Of a DNA stretch of 64,000 bases, positions 1 to 9,416 are shown piece after piece. The DNA comes from Scalindua sp964437425 (GTDB taxonomy: Bacteria; Planctomycetota; Brocadiia; Brocadiales; Scalinduaceae): positions 186,001 to 250,000 of the forward strand of contig CAYTGO010000001.1 of the NCBI GenBank assembly GCA_964437425.1. Direction: 5' to 3'. Below the pieces are notes generated by a model. That model saw only the letters and a program-made list of their open reading frames with translations. It had not been told where the DNA came from and did not search any database. Positions within the stretch are counted from its first letter, which is position 1; each line of letters starts with the position of its first letter. A program made the translations under genes and the position numbers.

Positions 1-1
1 T

Positions 2-181
2 TCATTAAAAAGAGGTATTGCAATGGAGATTAATTCGTCATATTATTTGGCTGATTTTGGAATGTTTCTTGATCTGTGTCAAGAGTTTAATCCATATGTT
101 TCTATCGGTTCTGATGCTCATACATTGGATGAAATAGGATATTGTCGGGATTTACTGTATAAAAGAGAAAGATTCAGATAA
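2..181 (+). CDS. PHP-domain phosphoesterase, C-terminal fragment (5' end outside window)
   Basis: An open frame enters from the left edge and ends at TAA 179-181, giving 59 residues. The tail carries the motif SIGSDAHTLDEIG, typical of the last metal-binding strand of PHP (polymerase and histidinol phosphatase) domains, where Asp and His bind catalytic metals. The preceding GIAMEIN stretch also fits the family. The next gene starts directly after the stop, so the two are probably co-transcribed. PHP proteins in polysaccharide loci can be tyrosine phosphatases (CpsB/Wzb-like) or sugar-phosphate phosphatases. The substrate cannot be told from this fragment. Confidence 0.75.
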   Translation, partial: SLKRGIAMEINSSYYLADFGMFLDLCQEFNPYVSIGSDAHTLDEIGYCRDLLYKRERFR

Positions 182-1156
182 ATGAAAATTCTGGTAACTG
201 GTGCCGGGGCACTCCTGGGTCAAGGAATTATTAAATCATTGAGAGCTACTTCTCTAAACCCGGAAATTGTTGCTTTAGATCCGGACCCTCTCTCTGCTGG
301 GCTTTACTGGGCTGACTCGTCATATACTATTCCCATGGCTAATGCCAGTAACTATATGGATAGGGTAAAGGAGATACTTTTGATTGAGAAGCCGGATACC
401 ATACTCGTTGGTACAGATGTTGAGCTTCCTTTGTTTTCTTCATATCGTAAACAACTTGAGAAGGATTTTGAGACTTGTGTACTCGTCAGTGATCCTAATG
501 TTGTTGCTATTGCTGATAATAAATGGTTAACATACAAATTTTTAAAAGAACATGGTTTTGATTGTCCTGAGTCCTGTCTGCCTGGGGATGAAGAGACGTT
601 AATAGAAAATGTCGGGTTTCCACTTGTTGTAAAACCATTAGTTGGGGCAAGATCTCTTGGAGTAATTATAGTTAAGGACAAGCATGAGATTCAGCAAGCG
701 TTAAAATGTCAACAAAATGTCATTATCCAAGAATGCGTGGGAAACCCTGATAGTGAGTATACTGCCGGCGTGTTGTATTTTCAAGATACGTGTAATGTTT
801 CGATTGTTATGAGGCGTGAATTGCGTGATGGTAATACGTATCGTGCTTTTGTGGATGACTATCCGTCACTAAATCAGAAAATCAGGCTTCTGGCAGAAAA
901 ACTCAAACCTTACGGACCCGTTAATTTTCAATTCAGGCTTGAAAACGATCGGATAAAAGTTTTTGAAATAAATGCCCGGTTCTCAGGTACTACACCCTTG
1001 CGGGCGCATGCTGGCTTCAATGAGGTAGAAATGGCTTTACATTATCTGTTGGAAGGGAAACCCATTATACAACCAAAGATCCAACCGATGAATATTGTTC
1101 GACACTGGAGTGAAACGATCATCAGGCCTGATGCTATGAAAAAGATAGCACAATAA
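182..1156 (+). CDS. ATP-grasp domain protein (carbamoyl-phosphate-synthase-like)
   Basis: A 324-residue protein with an N-terminal Rossmann-like pre-ATP-grasp fold (GAGALLGQGI near residues 7-16) followed by an ATP-grasp domain. ATP-binding features include GFPLVVKPLVGARSLGV near residues 145-161 and the Mg-binding segment FEINARFSG near residues 261-269. ATP-grasp enzymes join a carboxylate to an amine or thiol through an acyl-phosphate. In glycan loci such proteins often modify a sugar or an amino-acid substituent. The ATG follows the upstream stop directly, showing tight coupling to the PHP gene. The substrate is unknown. Confidence 0.8.
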   Translation: MKILVTGAGALLGQGIIKSLRATSLNPEIVALDPDPLSAGLYWADSSYTIPMANASNYMDRVKEILLIEKPDTILVGTDVELPLFSSYRKQLEKDFETCVLVSDPNVVAIADNKWLTYKFLKEHGFDCPESCLPGDEETLIENVGFPLVVKPLVGARSLGVIIVKDKHEIQQALKCQQNVIIQECVGNPDSEYTAGVLYFQDTCNVSIVMRRELRDGNTYRAFVDDYPSLNQKIRLLAEKLKPYGPVNFQFRLENDRIKVFEINARFSGTTPLRAHAGFNEVEMALHYLLEGKPIIQPKIQPMNIVRHWSETIIRPDAMKKIAQ

Positions 1157-1167
1157 ATATATATCTA

Positions 1168-2079
1168 ATGAGGTCAAAAAAAGGACGTATAGTAATAACA
1201 GGTGCAAATGGTTTTATTGGCAGCAATTTAGTTAGGAATGCTCTTGGTCATGGGTGGGAAGTAACTGCATTGGTCCATGAAGCAAACAATATCATTTCAA
1301 TAAAGGATCCTGGCCTTTCGATTGTAAAGTTTGATATTTCTGATGTAATGAGGCATTGTGAAATATTGGAAGATTCTGATGCAGTATATCATCTGGCAGC
1401 ATTTATTCCACCTGATTTTGCTAATCATATGTATGCAGGAAAATGTTTTCAAATTAATACGCAGGGTACATTAAATCTCCTTGAGGCAAGTTTGCAATCT
1501 AAAGTTAAGCGATTTATTTATTTCTCTGCTGGTAATGCTTATTACCCTTCAAACCGGTTAATGAAAGAGACCGATTCATTATACCCATCACACTTGGCAC
1601 CATTTTATCTAGCGAGCAAAGTAACGGGAGAATTTTTTTCAGAATACTACCGGATTAATAAGAATCTACCGGTTTCTATTCTACGTATTTCTTCTCCTTA
1701 CGGAAACGGTATGCCTGAAACGAGTATGGTCCAGACGTTTATTAGTCGTGTTCGTAAAGAATTGCCTATAGAATTGAATGATGGTGGACAATACAAGGTA
1801 GATTTGGTTTATGTAGATGATATAATCCAGGCAGCACTCCTTCTGCTTGAAAAAAGTGTAGATGGTATTTTCAATGTCGGCTCAGGAATGGTATTGTCTT
1901 CATTAGAAATTGCAAAAGAAGTCGTCAAAGTGCTTAAACCAGGATTTGATTTGATTGAGATCTTACCTTCTACAGGTAAAGCAATGTATCGAGGCTTTTC
2001 CGGGTTAGATATTACGAAAGCAAAGAACATATTAGGGTATACTCCTACTAAACTGAAGGATGGGCTAACGTGCTTTTGA
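1168..2079 (+). CDS. NAD-dependent sugar epimerase/dehydratase (extended SDR)
   Basis: A 303-residue extended short-chain dehydrogenase/reductase. The NAD-binding motif TGANGFIGSNL lies near residues 11-21, and the catalytic Tyr-x3-Lys pair is seen in YLASK near residue 150. Such enzymes act on nucleotide sugars in the cytoplasm. The C-terminus ends abruptly after GYTPTKLKDG, where relatives normally have 10-20 more residues. Both alternative frames were read and no convincing continuation was found, so a slight natural truncation is possible. It lies 11 bases after the ATP-grasp gene. The exact sugar reaction cannot be assigned. Confidence 0.8.
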   Translation: MRSKKGRIVITGANGFIGSNLVRNALGHGWEVTALVHEANNIISIKDPGLSIVKFDISDVMRHCEILEDSDAVYHLAAFIPPDFANHMYAGKCFQINTQGTLNLLEASLQSKVKRFIYFSAGNAYYPSNRLMKETDSLYPSHLAPFYLASKVTGEFFSEYYRINKNLPVSILRISSPYGNGMPETSMVQTFISRVRKELPIELNDGGQYKVDLVYVDDIIQAALLLLEKSVDGIFNVGSGMVLSSLEIAKEVVKVLKPGFDLIEILPSTGKAMYRGFSGLDITKAKNILGYTPTKLKDGLTCF

Positions 2080-2206
2080 GTATTGCTATCTTGGGACGTA
2101 GTTATGTATCGTTCTTTTAGAAAATAAAATAACCATGTTATTAAAAAAACGATAAAAGCGTGTCTATCAAATTTAAATTTCAAAGAGAATCATTTATAGG
2201 TCTCAA

Positions 2207-3340
2207 ATGAATAAGCAACGAATCTATCTGTCTCCCCCACACATGGGAGATAATGAATTAGAATTTGTAAAAGAGGCCTTTGATACTAACTGGATTGCAC
2301 CGGTAGGGCCACATGTTGATCTATTCGAAAAGGAGTTTTGTGAATTGACCGGTTCTAAACATGCTGTTGCTCTCAGTTCCGGTAGTGCTGCTATTCATTT
2401 AGCTTTGATACTCCTGGGTATTGGTAGAGATGATGAAGTTATCTGTTCCGCATTTACTTTTGCTGCAAGCGCAAACCCGGTTGTATACCAGAACGCAACA
2501 CCGGTATTTGTAGATAGTGAGGCCTCTACATGGAATATGAATTCTGAGTATTTGCAGGAAGCTATTCAAGATAGAATTAAAAAGGGCAAAACGCCAAAGG
2601 CTGTAATTCTGGTACATCTGTATGGGCAAAGTGCTGATATTGATCCCATTCTGACATTATGTGATGAGTATGATATTCATTTAATTGAAGATGCGGCAGA
2701 ATCTGTTGGCGCTTATTATAAAGGCAAACATACAGGAATCATGGGTAAGTTCGGGATTTTCTCTTTTAACGGTAACAAGATTATTACTACTTCTTCCGGT
2801 GGGATGTTGGTTTCCGATGATGAGGATTTAATACAAAAAGCAAAATTTCTTTCAACGCAGGCAAGAGATCCCGCTCCACATTACCAGCATTCTCATATTG
2901 GTTACAATTACAGACTAAGCAATGTATTAGCTGGAATTGGCAGAGGACAGTTACGTGTTCTAGAAGACCGCGTGAATGCCAGGCGTGCTAATTTTGATTA
3001 TTATGAAAAAGAACTGAGGGATTTGCCTGGTATTGAGTTCATGCCAGAGGCAGAATTTGGTAGAAGTAATCGCTGGTTGACTTGTTTAACGATAGACCCA
3101 TCCAAATCTGGTACAACTAGAGAAGATGTACGTTTGGCCCTTGAGTCTGAAAACATTGAAGCACGTCCGGTCTGGAAGCCTTTACATATGCAACCTGCTT
3201 TCAAAGATTATCCATTCTATGGTTCCGGAATTTCTGAAGAAATCTTTGATAAGGGGCTTTGCATACCATCAGGGTCTAATCTCAATGAAGAAGACCTTGG
3301 TAGGGTAGTTAATGTCTTTCGTCGAATATATAATAGTTGA
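2207..3340 (+). CDS. DegT/DnrJ/EryC1/StrS-family sugar aminotransferase
   Basis: A 377-residue PLP-dependent aminotransferase. The opening residues (IYLSPPHMGDNELEFV) are the typical family start. The PLP-stacking and pyridine-binding region EDAAES is at 161-166, and the Schiff-base lysine is K191 in SFNGNKIITTSSGG. Family members transfer an amino group from glutamate to a 4-keto (or 3-keto) nucleotide sugar. The PglF/CapD-type dehydratase that follows could supply a UDP-4-keto-6-deoxy sugar, so a UDP-4-amino-4,6-dideoxyhexose product is a reasonable inference. A 127-base gap separates it from the upstream epimerase. Confidence 0.9.
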   Translation: MNKQRIYLSPPHMGDNELEFVKEAFDTNWIAPVGPHVDLFEKEFCELTGSKHAVALSSGSAAIHLALILLGIGRDDEVICSAFTFAASANPVVYQNATPVFVDSEASTWNMNSEYLQEAIQDRIKKGKTPKAVILVHLYGQSADIDPILTLCDEYDIHLIEDAAESVGAYYKGKHTGIMGKFGIFSFNGNKIITTSSGGMLVSDDEDLIQKAKFLSTQARDPAPHYQHSHIGYNYRLSNVLAGIGRGQLRVLEDRVNARRANFDYYEKELRDLPGIEFMPEAEFGRSNRWLTCLTIDPSKSGTTREDVRLALESENIEARPVWKPLHMQPAFKDYPFYGSGISEEIFDKGLCIPSGSNLNEEDLGRVVNVFRRIYNS

Positions 3341-3458
3341 ATCCGGGAAATTGTTTAATGAAACATCAGTTGTCGCAATCAGACGACAACCCCTTTAAAT
3401 ATTTTAATGTGAAGAATATGAACTCATTTCAGGTTTGGAACAGGAAAAAGGACAGATA

Positions 3459-5318
3459 ATGAAGAAAAAATTACTTCTAGTAGTATTAGATATTTTAGTG
3501 ATTGCCATTGCACTCTATTCCTCCTTTATTCTAAGATTTGAGCTTACGGGAGCATTGCGCTACACCCAACTCATTTATACGTCATTGCCGATTGCTATAG
3601 TTGTTACAGTTGGGATATTTGCCAGGATGGGAATGTATAATGCGGTATGGCGTTATGCAAGTGTAGACAGCTTTGTTATGATTATAAAGACAGTAACTCT
3701 TAGTGTTCTTGTATCTGTTGTCATTATTTTCTTTATACGAGATGAGAGAACTCCCAGAGGTGTTTTCATTATCTACTGGATGCTTCTCTTATTTGGGATG
3801 AGTGGTGTGCGTTTCAGCACAAGATTTTATAGATATTATTTTGCTATAAAAGGAGTGAGAGGAAAGGGACGAAGGCGAGTATTGATTTATGGGGCTGGGT
3901 CTGCGGGGCAAATGGTGGCAAGAGAGATGAGGTATGATCACACGCATGGGTATAACCCCGTTTGCTTTATCGATGATGATCTAACTAAGGTTGGGAAAAA
4001 AATACATAATCTTCCTATCTATTCTGGTGCCTCCAGCCTGAACGAGGTAGTCGAGAAAAATAATATTGAGGTTGTATTAATTGCGATTCCATCTACTTCT
4101 GGAGAAAAGGTAAGGGGTATAGTTGAGGGCTGCACTCTGTCACGGATTAAGTTCAAGACCCTTCCCAGCCTGTCGGATATAGTTGATGGAGAAGTAATTG
4201 TAAATCAAATCAGAGATATATTGATTGATGACCTTTTAAGACGGTCGCCAAAAGACCTCGACATGGAGCGTATCAAGAGCTTTATCGTAGACAAATCGGT
4301 ATTGATAACAGGTGCTGCCGGGTCTATTGGATCAGAATTATCCAGACAAGTAGCACGATGTAAACCTTCTGCTGAACTGTTGGTTGACAATCACGAGTAT
4401 GGTTTATACAAAATTAATTCTGAATTAGATGGTAGTCAGAATGATGTAGAGCATAATGCTATACTGGAAAATGTAACTAAATCAGTAAACATTGAGAACT
4501 ATTTGAAAAGAATGAAGACAGATATAATCTTCCACTCTGCCGCTTATAAACATGTTTCGCTTGTGGAGAGTAATCCGTGTGAAGCTATAATTAATAACGT
4601 ACTTGGTACTGTCAAGGTTGCAAGACTGGCTGATAAATATAATGTAGAAACGTTTGTCATGATATCTACAGATAAAGCCGTTCGCCCATCAAATGTTATG
4701 GGGGCAACTAAGAGGGTGTGCGAGCTATATATTCAAAATCGTAATAAAATAAGTGATACCAATTTTGTTGCGGTTAGGTTTGGAAACGTGCTTGATAGCT
4801 CCGGTAGTGTTGTCCCTAAGTTTAGGCAACAAATTAAAGAAGGTGGTCCAGTTACGGTAACACACCCCGATGTTACACGCTATTTCATGCTGATTACTGA
4901 GGCAGTACAGCTTGTAATGCAGGCTGCTAGTTTGGGAGATGGTGGCGAAATCTTCATATTAGATATGGGTAAACCTGTAAAAATATTAGATATGGCAAAG
5001 GATATGATAATGATGATGGTGCCTAAACAAAATGAGGTGAAGATTGAATTTACAGGTTTGGGAATTGGGGAAAAGCTACATGAGGAGTTGTTAATTAATG
5101 AGTCAGAGAAAGATACAAGATATGAGAGTATAACCATAGCTGGAAGTACTATAGTAAATTGGAATGAACTTGAGGATGATATAGATGAGCTTATACGCTA
5201 TGCACAAGATAATAATGTTGATGCTGCAATTAGAATGCTGAAGAAACTCGTTCCGGAGTTCAACCCTGAGAATGAGATTTGCAAAACAAAATTACAGGCG
5301 GACGAGGATACTATGTAG
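3459..5318 (+). CDS. Membrane-bound UDP-N-acetylhexosamine 4,6-dehydratase (PglF/CapD/WbpM-like)
   Basis: About 619 residues. Roughly four N-terminal membrane helices are followed by a Rossmann domain (GAGSAGQMVARE) and a catalytic extended-SDR domain (TGAAGSIGSEL). The active-site stretch STDKAVRPSNVMGATKR has Met where classical SDRs have Tyr, as in the long PglF-type dehydratases. The family converts UDP-GlcNAc to the 4-keto-6-deoxy sugar at the inner membrane face. ATG 3459 is preferred because AAAGGA lies just upstream. An in-frame TTG at 3435 would add eight residues but has a poorer context. The aminotransferase before it probably uses the product. Confidence 0.9.
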   Translation: MKKKLLLVVLDILVIAIALYSSFILRFELTGALRYTQLIYTSLPIAIVVTVGIFARMGMYNAVWRYASVDSFVMIIKTVTLSVLVSVVIIFFIRDERTPRGVFIIYWMLLLFGMSGVRFSTRFYRYYFAIKGVRGKGRRRVLIYGAGSAGQMVAREMRYDHTHGYNPVCFIDDDLTKVGKKIHNLPIYSGASSLNEVVEKNNIEVVLIAIPSTSGEKVRGIVEGCTLSRIKFKTLPSLSDIVDGEVIVNQIRDILIDDLLRRSPKDLDMERIKSFIVDKSVLITGAAGSIGSELSRQVARCKPSAELLVDNHEYGLYKINSELDGSQNDVEHNAILENVTKSVNIENYLKRMKTDIIFHSAAYKHVSLVESNPCEAIINNVLGTVKVARLADKYNVETFVMISTDKAVRPSNVMGATKRVCELYIQNRNKISDTNFVAVRFGNVLDSSGSVVPKFRQQIKEGGPVTVTHPDVTRYFMLITEAVQLVMQAASLGDGGEIFILDMGKPVKILDMAKDMIMMMVPKQNEVKIEFTGLGIGEKLHEELLINESEKDTRYESITIAGSTIVNWNELEDDIDELIRYAQDNNVDAAIRMLKKLVPEFNPENEICKTKLQADEDTM

Positions 5319-5492
5319 ATGATATGACTGCTTGCGGTATGGGATTGCCTGATATTGCAATAGAGAGGTAACAAGAGGAGTAAGCAGTTGTGGTTGATAG
5401 TTAAAAACGCTTGAAAGGAGATCCTTCCTGGATAATTAACTTTTTACTATGAGTGCATTGTTTTGATAGTTATTGAACTTTACAATCGATTT

Positions 5493-5526
5493 AAGAAAAG
5501 CCTCTTCAAAGGCTTTTCTTATTTTT
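5493..5526 (+). terminator. Rho-independent terminator between the dehydratase and polymerase genes
   Basis: An 11-bp perfect stem (5493-5503 with 5510-5520) closes a six-base loop and is followed by ATTTTT. It sits 175 bases after the dehydratase stop and only 6 bases before the preferred polymerase start, an unusual position inside a gene cluster. It may act as an attenuator. Confidence 0.8.
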
Positions 5527-5532
5527 AGGGAG

Positions 5533-6801
5533 ATGGAGATTATATCTTGGATTTGTACAATCAGCGTAGTGTGTATAATTACGGGAGTTATATTTTACAA
5601 ACCGTACTTCGGTATTTTGTTAGTAATCGTTTCCATACCATTTGAGGGTACAACAGGCTTTGGTAGTATTTCAATCTATCCCTTAGAAACAATTCTGGCT
5701 ATTAGTATTGGTGTTTGTATATATACATATGTAGTAAAATCTCAGAGGAATTTTAGGAACACTAAATTAGTCTTCTGTTATCTCCCCTTTATTTTGTGTA
5801 TCTTGCTCTCATCTTTGAAGACTTTGGAGTTTTCACTGGCCGTAAAGGAAACTGTGCGTTGGCTAGAGCTTATTATCATTTATTATCTGACTATAAATTT
5901 GATAAATGACGAAAAAAAGGTAAGAGTTGTCTTGTATACTACAGTTTTAGTTATAGCTATGGTTTCCATAAAGGGAATCATTAATTATTTATGTTATTGT
6001 GAGCCCAATATAGATGGGGTGCACAGAGTTTTTTCATTTTTTGGTAATCCGAATGTATTTGTCAGTTATGTTAGCCTGGTAATACCTGTCCTTCTTGGTA
6101 TGTTGATGACAAGTGAATTTACATGGGAAAGGATTACGTTAGGTATTTTTACTGTCTTATCAGTTGTCACTTGGTTTTTAACATTTTCCAGATCGGCTTG
6201 GTTTTTTTTAGTCCTGACAATATTCATTCTTTTCTTTTTGAATAAAGTAAAGAAAAGAGTTCTCCCTTTCTTGGCGATACTTTTTGTAATCTTTGCTATT
6301 GCCTTTTTATTCTCAGATGTTAGAGATAATTTCATGGGTAGGGTAGAGTTACAACACTCACTGAGTGCTTTAAAACATAGAGTTATGTGTTATCCAATTG
6401 GATTTAACATGGTAAAAGACGATCTGTTATTTGGAATAGGAATTGGCAATTATTCTTTACTGATTTCGAAGTTTACTACCGTGAGGGTTCTAATAAAAAA
6501 CCACCTGCACAGTTTGTATTTACAGATTTTTGTTGAGATGGGAATAACGGGGTTGTTTGCTTTTGTCTACTGGCTTGTATGCATGGTCAAATATTTAGTG
6601 AGTTCGTTGAAAGCGTTAGAAAAGACCAGAAATTATAGTCTTCTAGTTGGTTTAGTGGGGGGGGTAATTGTTTATTTATTCAACAATTCTACAGATATTT
6701 TTGTTGTTCATGGGGTTCATCTTCAATGGGCCATAATTTTAGGGATTGCTGTAGTAATATCACAATTTAGGGAGTCAGAAGCGTGTCAGAAGACGGTCTA
6801 G
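5533..6801 (+). CDS. O-antigen ligase/polymerase-family membrane protein (Wzy/WaaL-like)
   Basis: About 422 residues with 10-12 predicted membrane helices and a large loop near residues 280-340, typical of the Wzy_C/O-antigen ligase family. The run GNPNVFVSYVSLVIP and the later HNHLHSLYLQ-like segment (KNHLHSLYLQIFVEMGITG) match the family's conserved periplasmic region. Its likely role is polymerising or transferring lipid-linked glycan. ATG 5533 is preferred. An in-frame TTG at 5473 would make the coding region run through the terminator hairpin. It overlaps the flippase gene by 19 bases, so the two are translationally coupled. Confidence 0.82.
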   Translation: MEIISWICTISVVCIITGVIFYKPYFGILLVIVSIPFEGTTGFGSISIYPLETILAISIGVCIYTYVVKSQRNFRNTKLVFCYLPFILCILLSSLKTLEFSLAVKETVRWLELIIIYYLTINLINDEKKVRVVLYTTVLVIAMVSIKGIINYLCYCEPNIDGVHRVFSFFGNPNVFVSYVSLVIPVLLGMLMTSEFTWERITLGIFTVLSVVTWFLTFSRSAWFFLVLTIFILFFLNKVKKRVLPFLAILFVIFAIAFLFSDVRDNFMGRVELQHSLSALKHRVMCYPIGFNMVKDDLLFGIGIGNYSLLISKFTTVRVLIKNHLHSLYLQIFVEMGITGLFAFVYWLVCMVKYLVSSLKALEKTRNYSLLVGLVGGVIVYLFNNSTDIFVVHGVHLQWAIILGIAVVISQFRESEACQKTV

Positions 6802-8225
6802 TCAAAAGAGCAAGGCGAAATGTATTTTATAAAATATTAGCTGAGGCGACTAAGATTCTACCGGCATTGTTATTTATTTATGTCGCTAGAGAATTGGGAG
6901 GTGATGATTTTGGCAAGTTGTCATTTGCCTTTTCATTTACCGGAATGTGTATTCTTGTCGCAGATTTTGGTTTAAATAGATTACTTGTAAGAAATGTGTC
7001 CAGACAAAAAGAACTCACAGAAGAATATGTAGCTAATATTTATATATTAAAGATTGTTCTTTCGTTTATGTGTGTTATTGCGATGGGTCTGTTTGTTTTT
7101 CTCGCTGGATATACTGGAGAAATGATTAAGTTAGTTATGATTTTTGGCGGTGCAGTGTTTTTTAGATCTTTGATGGAAGTATCATGTGCCGTTTTTAATG
7201 CACATGAACGAATGGACAAAGAGGCTATCTTAAAAGGAATTAACCATCTCCTCTTGTTTACATCGGGAGCGGTGGTATTGGCATTGGGTTTTGGGCTTTT
7301 TGAATTGTCTAATGTTTTTTTGATAGTATATTTGATTAGCTCAATTCTTGGGTGTTTTATGGTATACAGGGGTATAGTGGTTATACGTCCATGCTTCAAT
7401 CTCAGGTTTTGGCGTTTTATTCTTAAGGAATCTATGCCAATTGCGTTAACGGTAACTTTTGGTGTTATCTATGTAAAAATAGATATCGTTATGCTTTCTT
7501 TGATAAGAGGGGATAATGTTGAGATTGGATGGTATTCGGCGGCAGTCAAGATAATCGAGTTGATGCATGTTATACCTGCGATAATTGTAAGTGCGATATT
7601 CCCGATCTTCTCTATTTTACACAAAGACTCCATAGATTCTCTTGGGAAAATATACAAAACATCTTTTAAGTATCTATTAGTAATTGCCTTGCCAATAGTA
7701 GTGGGTACGTTACTGTTGTCTGACCGTATAATTTTTTTAGTTTACGGTGAAGAATATGTTAAAGCTATTCCTGCGTTAAGGATACTAGTTTGTTCTCTAA
7801 TTTTCATTTTTGTTAATTACATTTTCTTGAGTATCCTTGTGGCAGCTAACAGGCAAAAAATTAATGCAATTGTGACTGGAATATGTCTCTTCGTGAATAT
7901 TTCCCTTAATATGTGTTTAATACCGTATTATGGATATTTGGGGGCAGGCTATGCAACCGTAGTTACAGAAATTGCTTTATTTGCTATGTGTTGGTATTAT
8001 GCTACAAAATATGTTTGTGAAGTCAATATTGTTGCCGTGCTTTCGAGACCGTTGGTGTGTGTGACTGTTATGGGAGCGTTTATAGTATTGACTACAGCAA
8101 GATTGAATCTGGCATTGGTAATTGCTATAAGTGTTTTAATTTATTTTACTTGCTTGTTTCTGCTCAGATTCTTCTCTAAAGATGACAAATCTATATTTTT
8201 GCATTTATTAGGTAGGCTAAAATAG
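6783..8225 (+). CDS. Oligosaccharide flippase (Wzx/RfbX-like, MATE/MOP superfamily)
   Basis: A 480-residue protein with about 12-14 hydrophobic helices. It starts at GTG with a basic N-terminus (KRARRNVFYKILAEATK), as is common in polysaccharide flippases. Internal family-like stretches include AKELGGDDFG-type text (ARELGGDDFGKLSFAFSF) and SAAVKIIELMHVIPAII. It would flip undecaprenyl-linked repeat units across the inner membrane. It overlaps the polymerase gene, and its stop directly abuts the next glycosyltransferase start, so the three genes form one translational unit. Confidence 0.88.
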   Translation: MSEDGLVKRARRNVFYKILAEATKILPALLFIYVARELGGDDFGKLSFAFSFTGMCILVADFGLNRLLVRNVSRQKELTEEYVANIYILKIVLSFMCVIAMGLFVFLAGYTGEMIKLVMIFGGAVFFRSLMEVSCAVFNAHERMDKEAILKGINHLLLFTSGAVVLALGFGLFELSNVFLIVYLISSILGCFMVYRGIVVIRPCFNLRFWRFILKESMPIALTVTFGVIYVKIDIVMLSLIRGDNVEIGWYSAAVKIIELMHVIPAIIVSAIFPIFSILHKDSIDSLGKIYKTSFKYLLVIALPIVVGTLLLSDRIIFLVYGEEYVKAIPALRILVCSLIFIFVNYIFLSILVAANRQKINAIVTGICLFVNISLNMCLIPYYGYLGAGYATVVTEIALFAMCWYYATKYVCEVNIVAVLSRPLVCVTVMGAFIVLTTARLNLALVIAISVLIYFTCLFLLRFFSKDDKSIFLHLLGRLK

Positions 8226-9329
8226 ATGAAGGTATTAGTATTATGGAAGGCTCTAGTATCAGAGACATATCATAAAAGATTTACTGAATTGGCAAGGTTT
8301 AAGGATGTTGAGTTAACCCTGGTTGTACCAACAGAATGGGATAATACAAGGCGAGAGAAGGAGTACTGCAAAAAATGTAAAGTGATTCCTTTAAAGATTG
8401 TAATGAGCGGTTATAACCATTTTCACTGGTATCCGGGGCTGGCAAAAGTTATAAGGCATGTTAGGCCTGATATATTGCATATTGAGGAGGAACATTATAG
8501 TGTTGTTACATTTCAAGCAATCCGATTAGCAAGGAAATACAATGTAAAATGTATGTTTGTTTCATTACAAAATATTTATAAGATATATCCATTTCCATTT
8601 TCATGGATAGAAAGATATAACATGAGAAATGCGGATTGTGCAGTAGCCGCTAGCGATGAAATAAGAAATGTTCTTATGAGGAAAGGTTTAGATAAGGAAC
8701 AGATTCCAGTGATACCTTACGGTGTAGACCATTTGATGTATTGTAAAATGGAATCTCAAGAGCTAAGATCTAAATTAGGGATGGATAGTTTTACAATTGG
8801 GTTTATAGGCAGGTTTGTAAAAGAAAAGGGTATTATGGATTTGCTAAAAGCAGTATCCCGGATAAACAGCGATTTTAATCTCTTGTTGGTAGGTAGCGGT
8901 AAATTAAGGCATGAAATAGAGGTGGAAGGGAAGCGCTTGGGAATCTCAGGGAAGATTAGGATTGTAGATTCAATTCCGTCATCCAGAGTTCCGCATTACT
9001 TAAACTGTATGGATTGTTTAGTGCTTCCTTCCCGTACAACTAGAAAGTGGAAAGAACAATTTGGAAGGGTCCTGACTGAGGCAATGTCGTGTGGAGTGCC
9101 AGTTATTGGATCTGATTCCGGAGAGATTCCAAGTGTTCTAAGTAATTGTGGATTAATATATAAAGAGGGTGATGTTGATGAGTTGTATTCAAAGATAAAA
9201 CTGTTAAACGATAATATAGACTTGAGAGCGGAATTAGCAAAAAAGGGTAGACGAAGAGTGTTAGATCATTTTACTCAGGAAATAGTTGCGAGAGAAACTT
9301 ATAAGATTTACCAGAAAATGATGTGTTAA
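8226..9329 (+). CDS. Glycosyltransferase family 4
   Basis: A 367-residue GT-B glycosyltransferase. The C-terminal domain shows the GT4 pattern GFIGRFVKEKGIMDLLKA, followed by the nucleotide-sugar-binding E-x7-E region RVLTEAMSCGVPVIGSDSG. The N-terminal acceptor domain contains DILHIEEEHYSVVTF. It likely adds one sugar to the lipid-linked repeat unit on the cytoplasmic face. The ATG immediately follows the flippase TAG. Donor and acceptor cannot be told from sequence. Confidence 0.87.
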   Translation: MKVLVLWKALVSETYHKRFTELARFKDVELTLVVPTEWDNTRREKEYCKKCKVIPLKIVMSGYNHFHWYPGLAKVIRHVRPDILHIEEEHYSVVTFQAIRLARKYNVKCMFVSLQNIYKIYPFPFSWIERYNMRNADCAVAASDEIRNVLMRKGLDKEQIPVIPYGVDHLMYCKMESQELRSKLGMDSFTIGFIGRFVKEKGIMDLLKAVSRINSDFNLLLVGSGKLRHEIEVEGKRLGISGKIRIVDSIPSSRVPHYLNCMDCLVLPSRTTRKWKEQFGRVLTEAMSCGVPVIGSDSGEIPSVLSNCGLIYKEGDVDELYSKIKLLNDNIDLRAELAKKGRRRVLDHFTQEIVARETYKIYQKMMC

Positions 9330-9416
9330 AGAGAGGATATTGTAAACATATTTTTTGTGTAATTTCGACTATTAAGTGCAACCATTGGCTTTATTGGATT
9401 TATGGTTAAATAATAA

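Noticed and set aside
5473..5532. Longer TTG-start version of the O-antigen ligase/polymerase gene
   Set aside because: It would place the start codon upstream of a strong Rho-independent terminator lying within the coding region, and the added residues are not hydrophobic or family-like.
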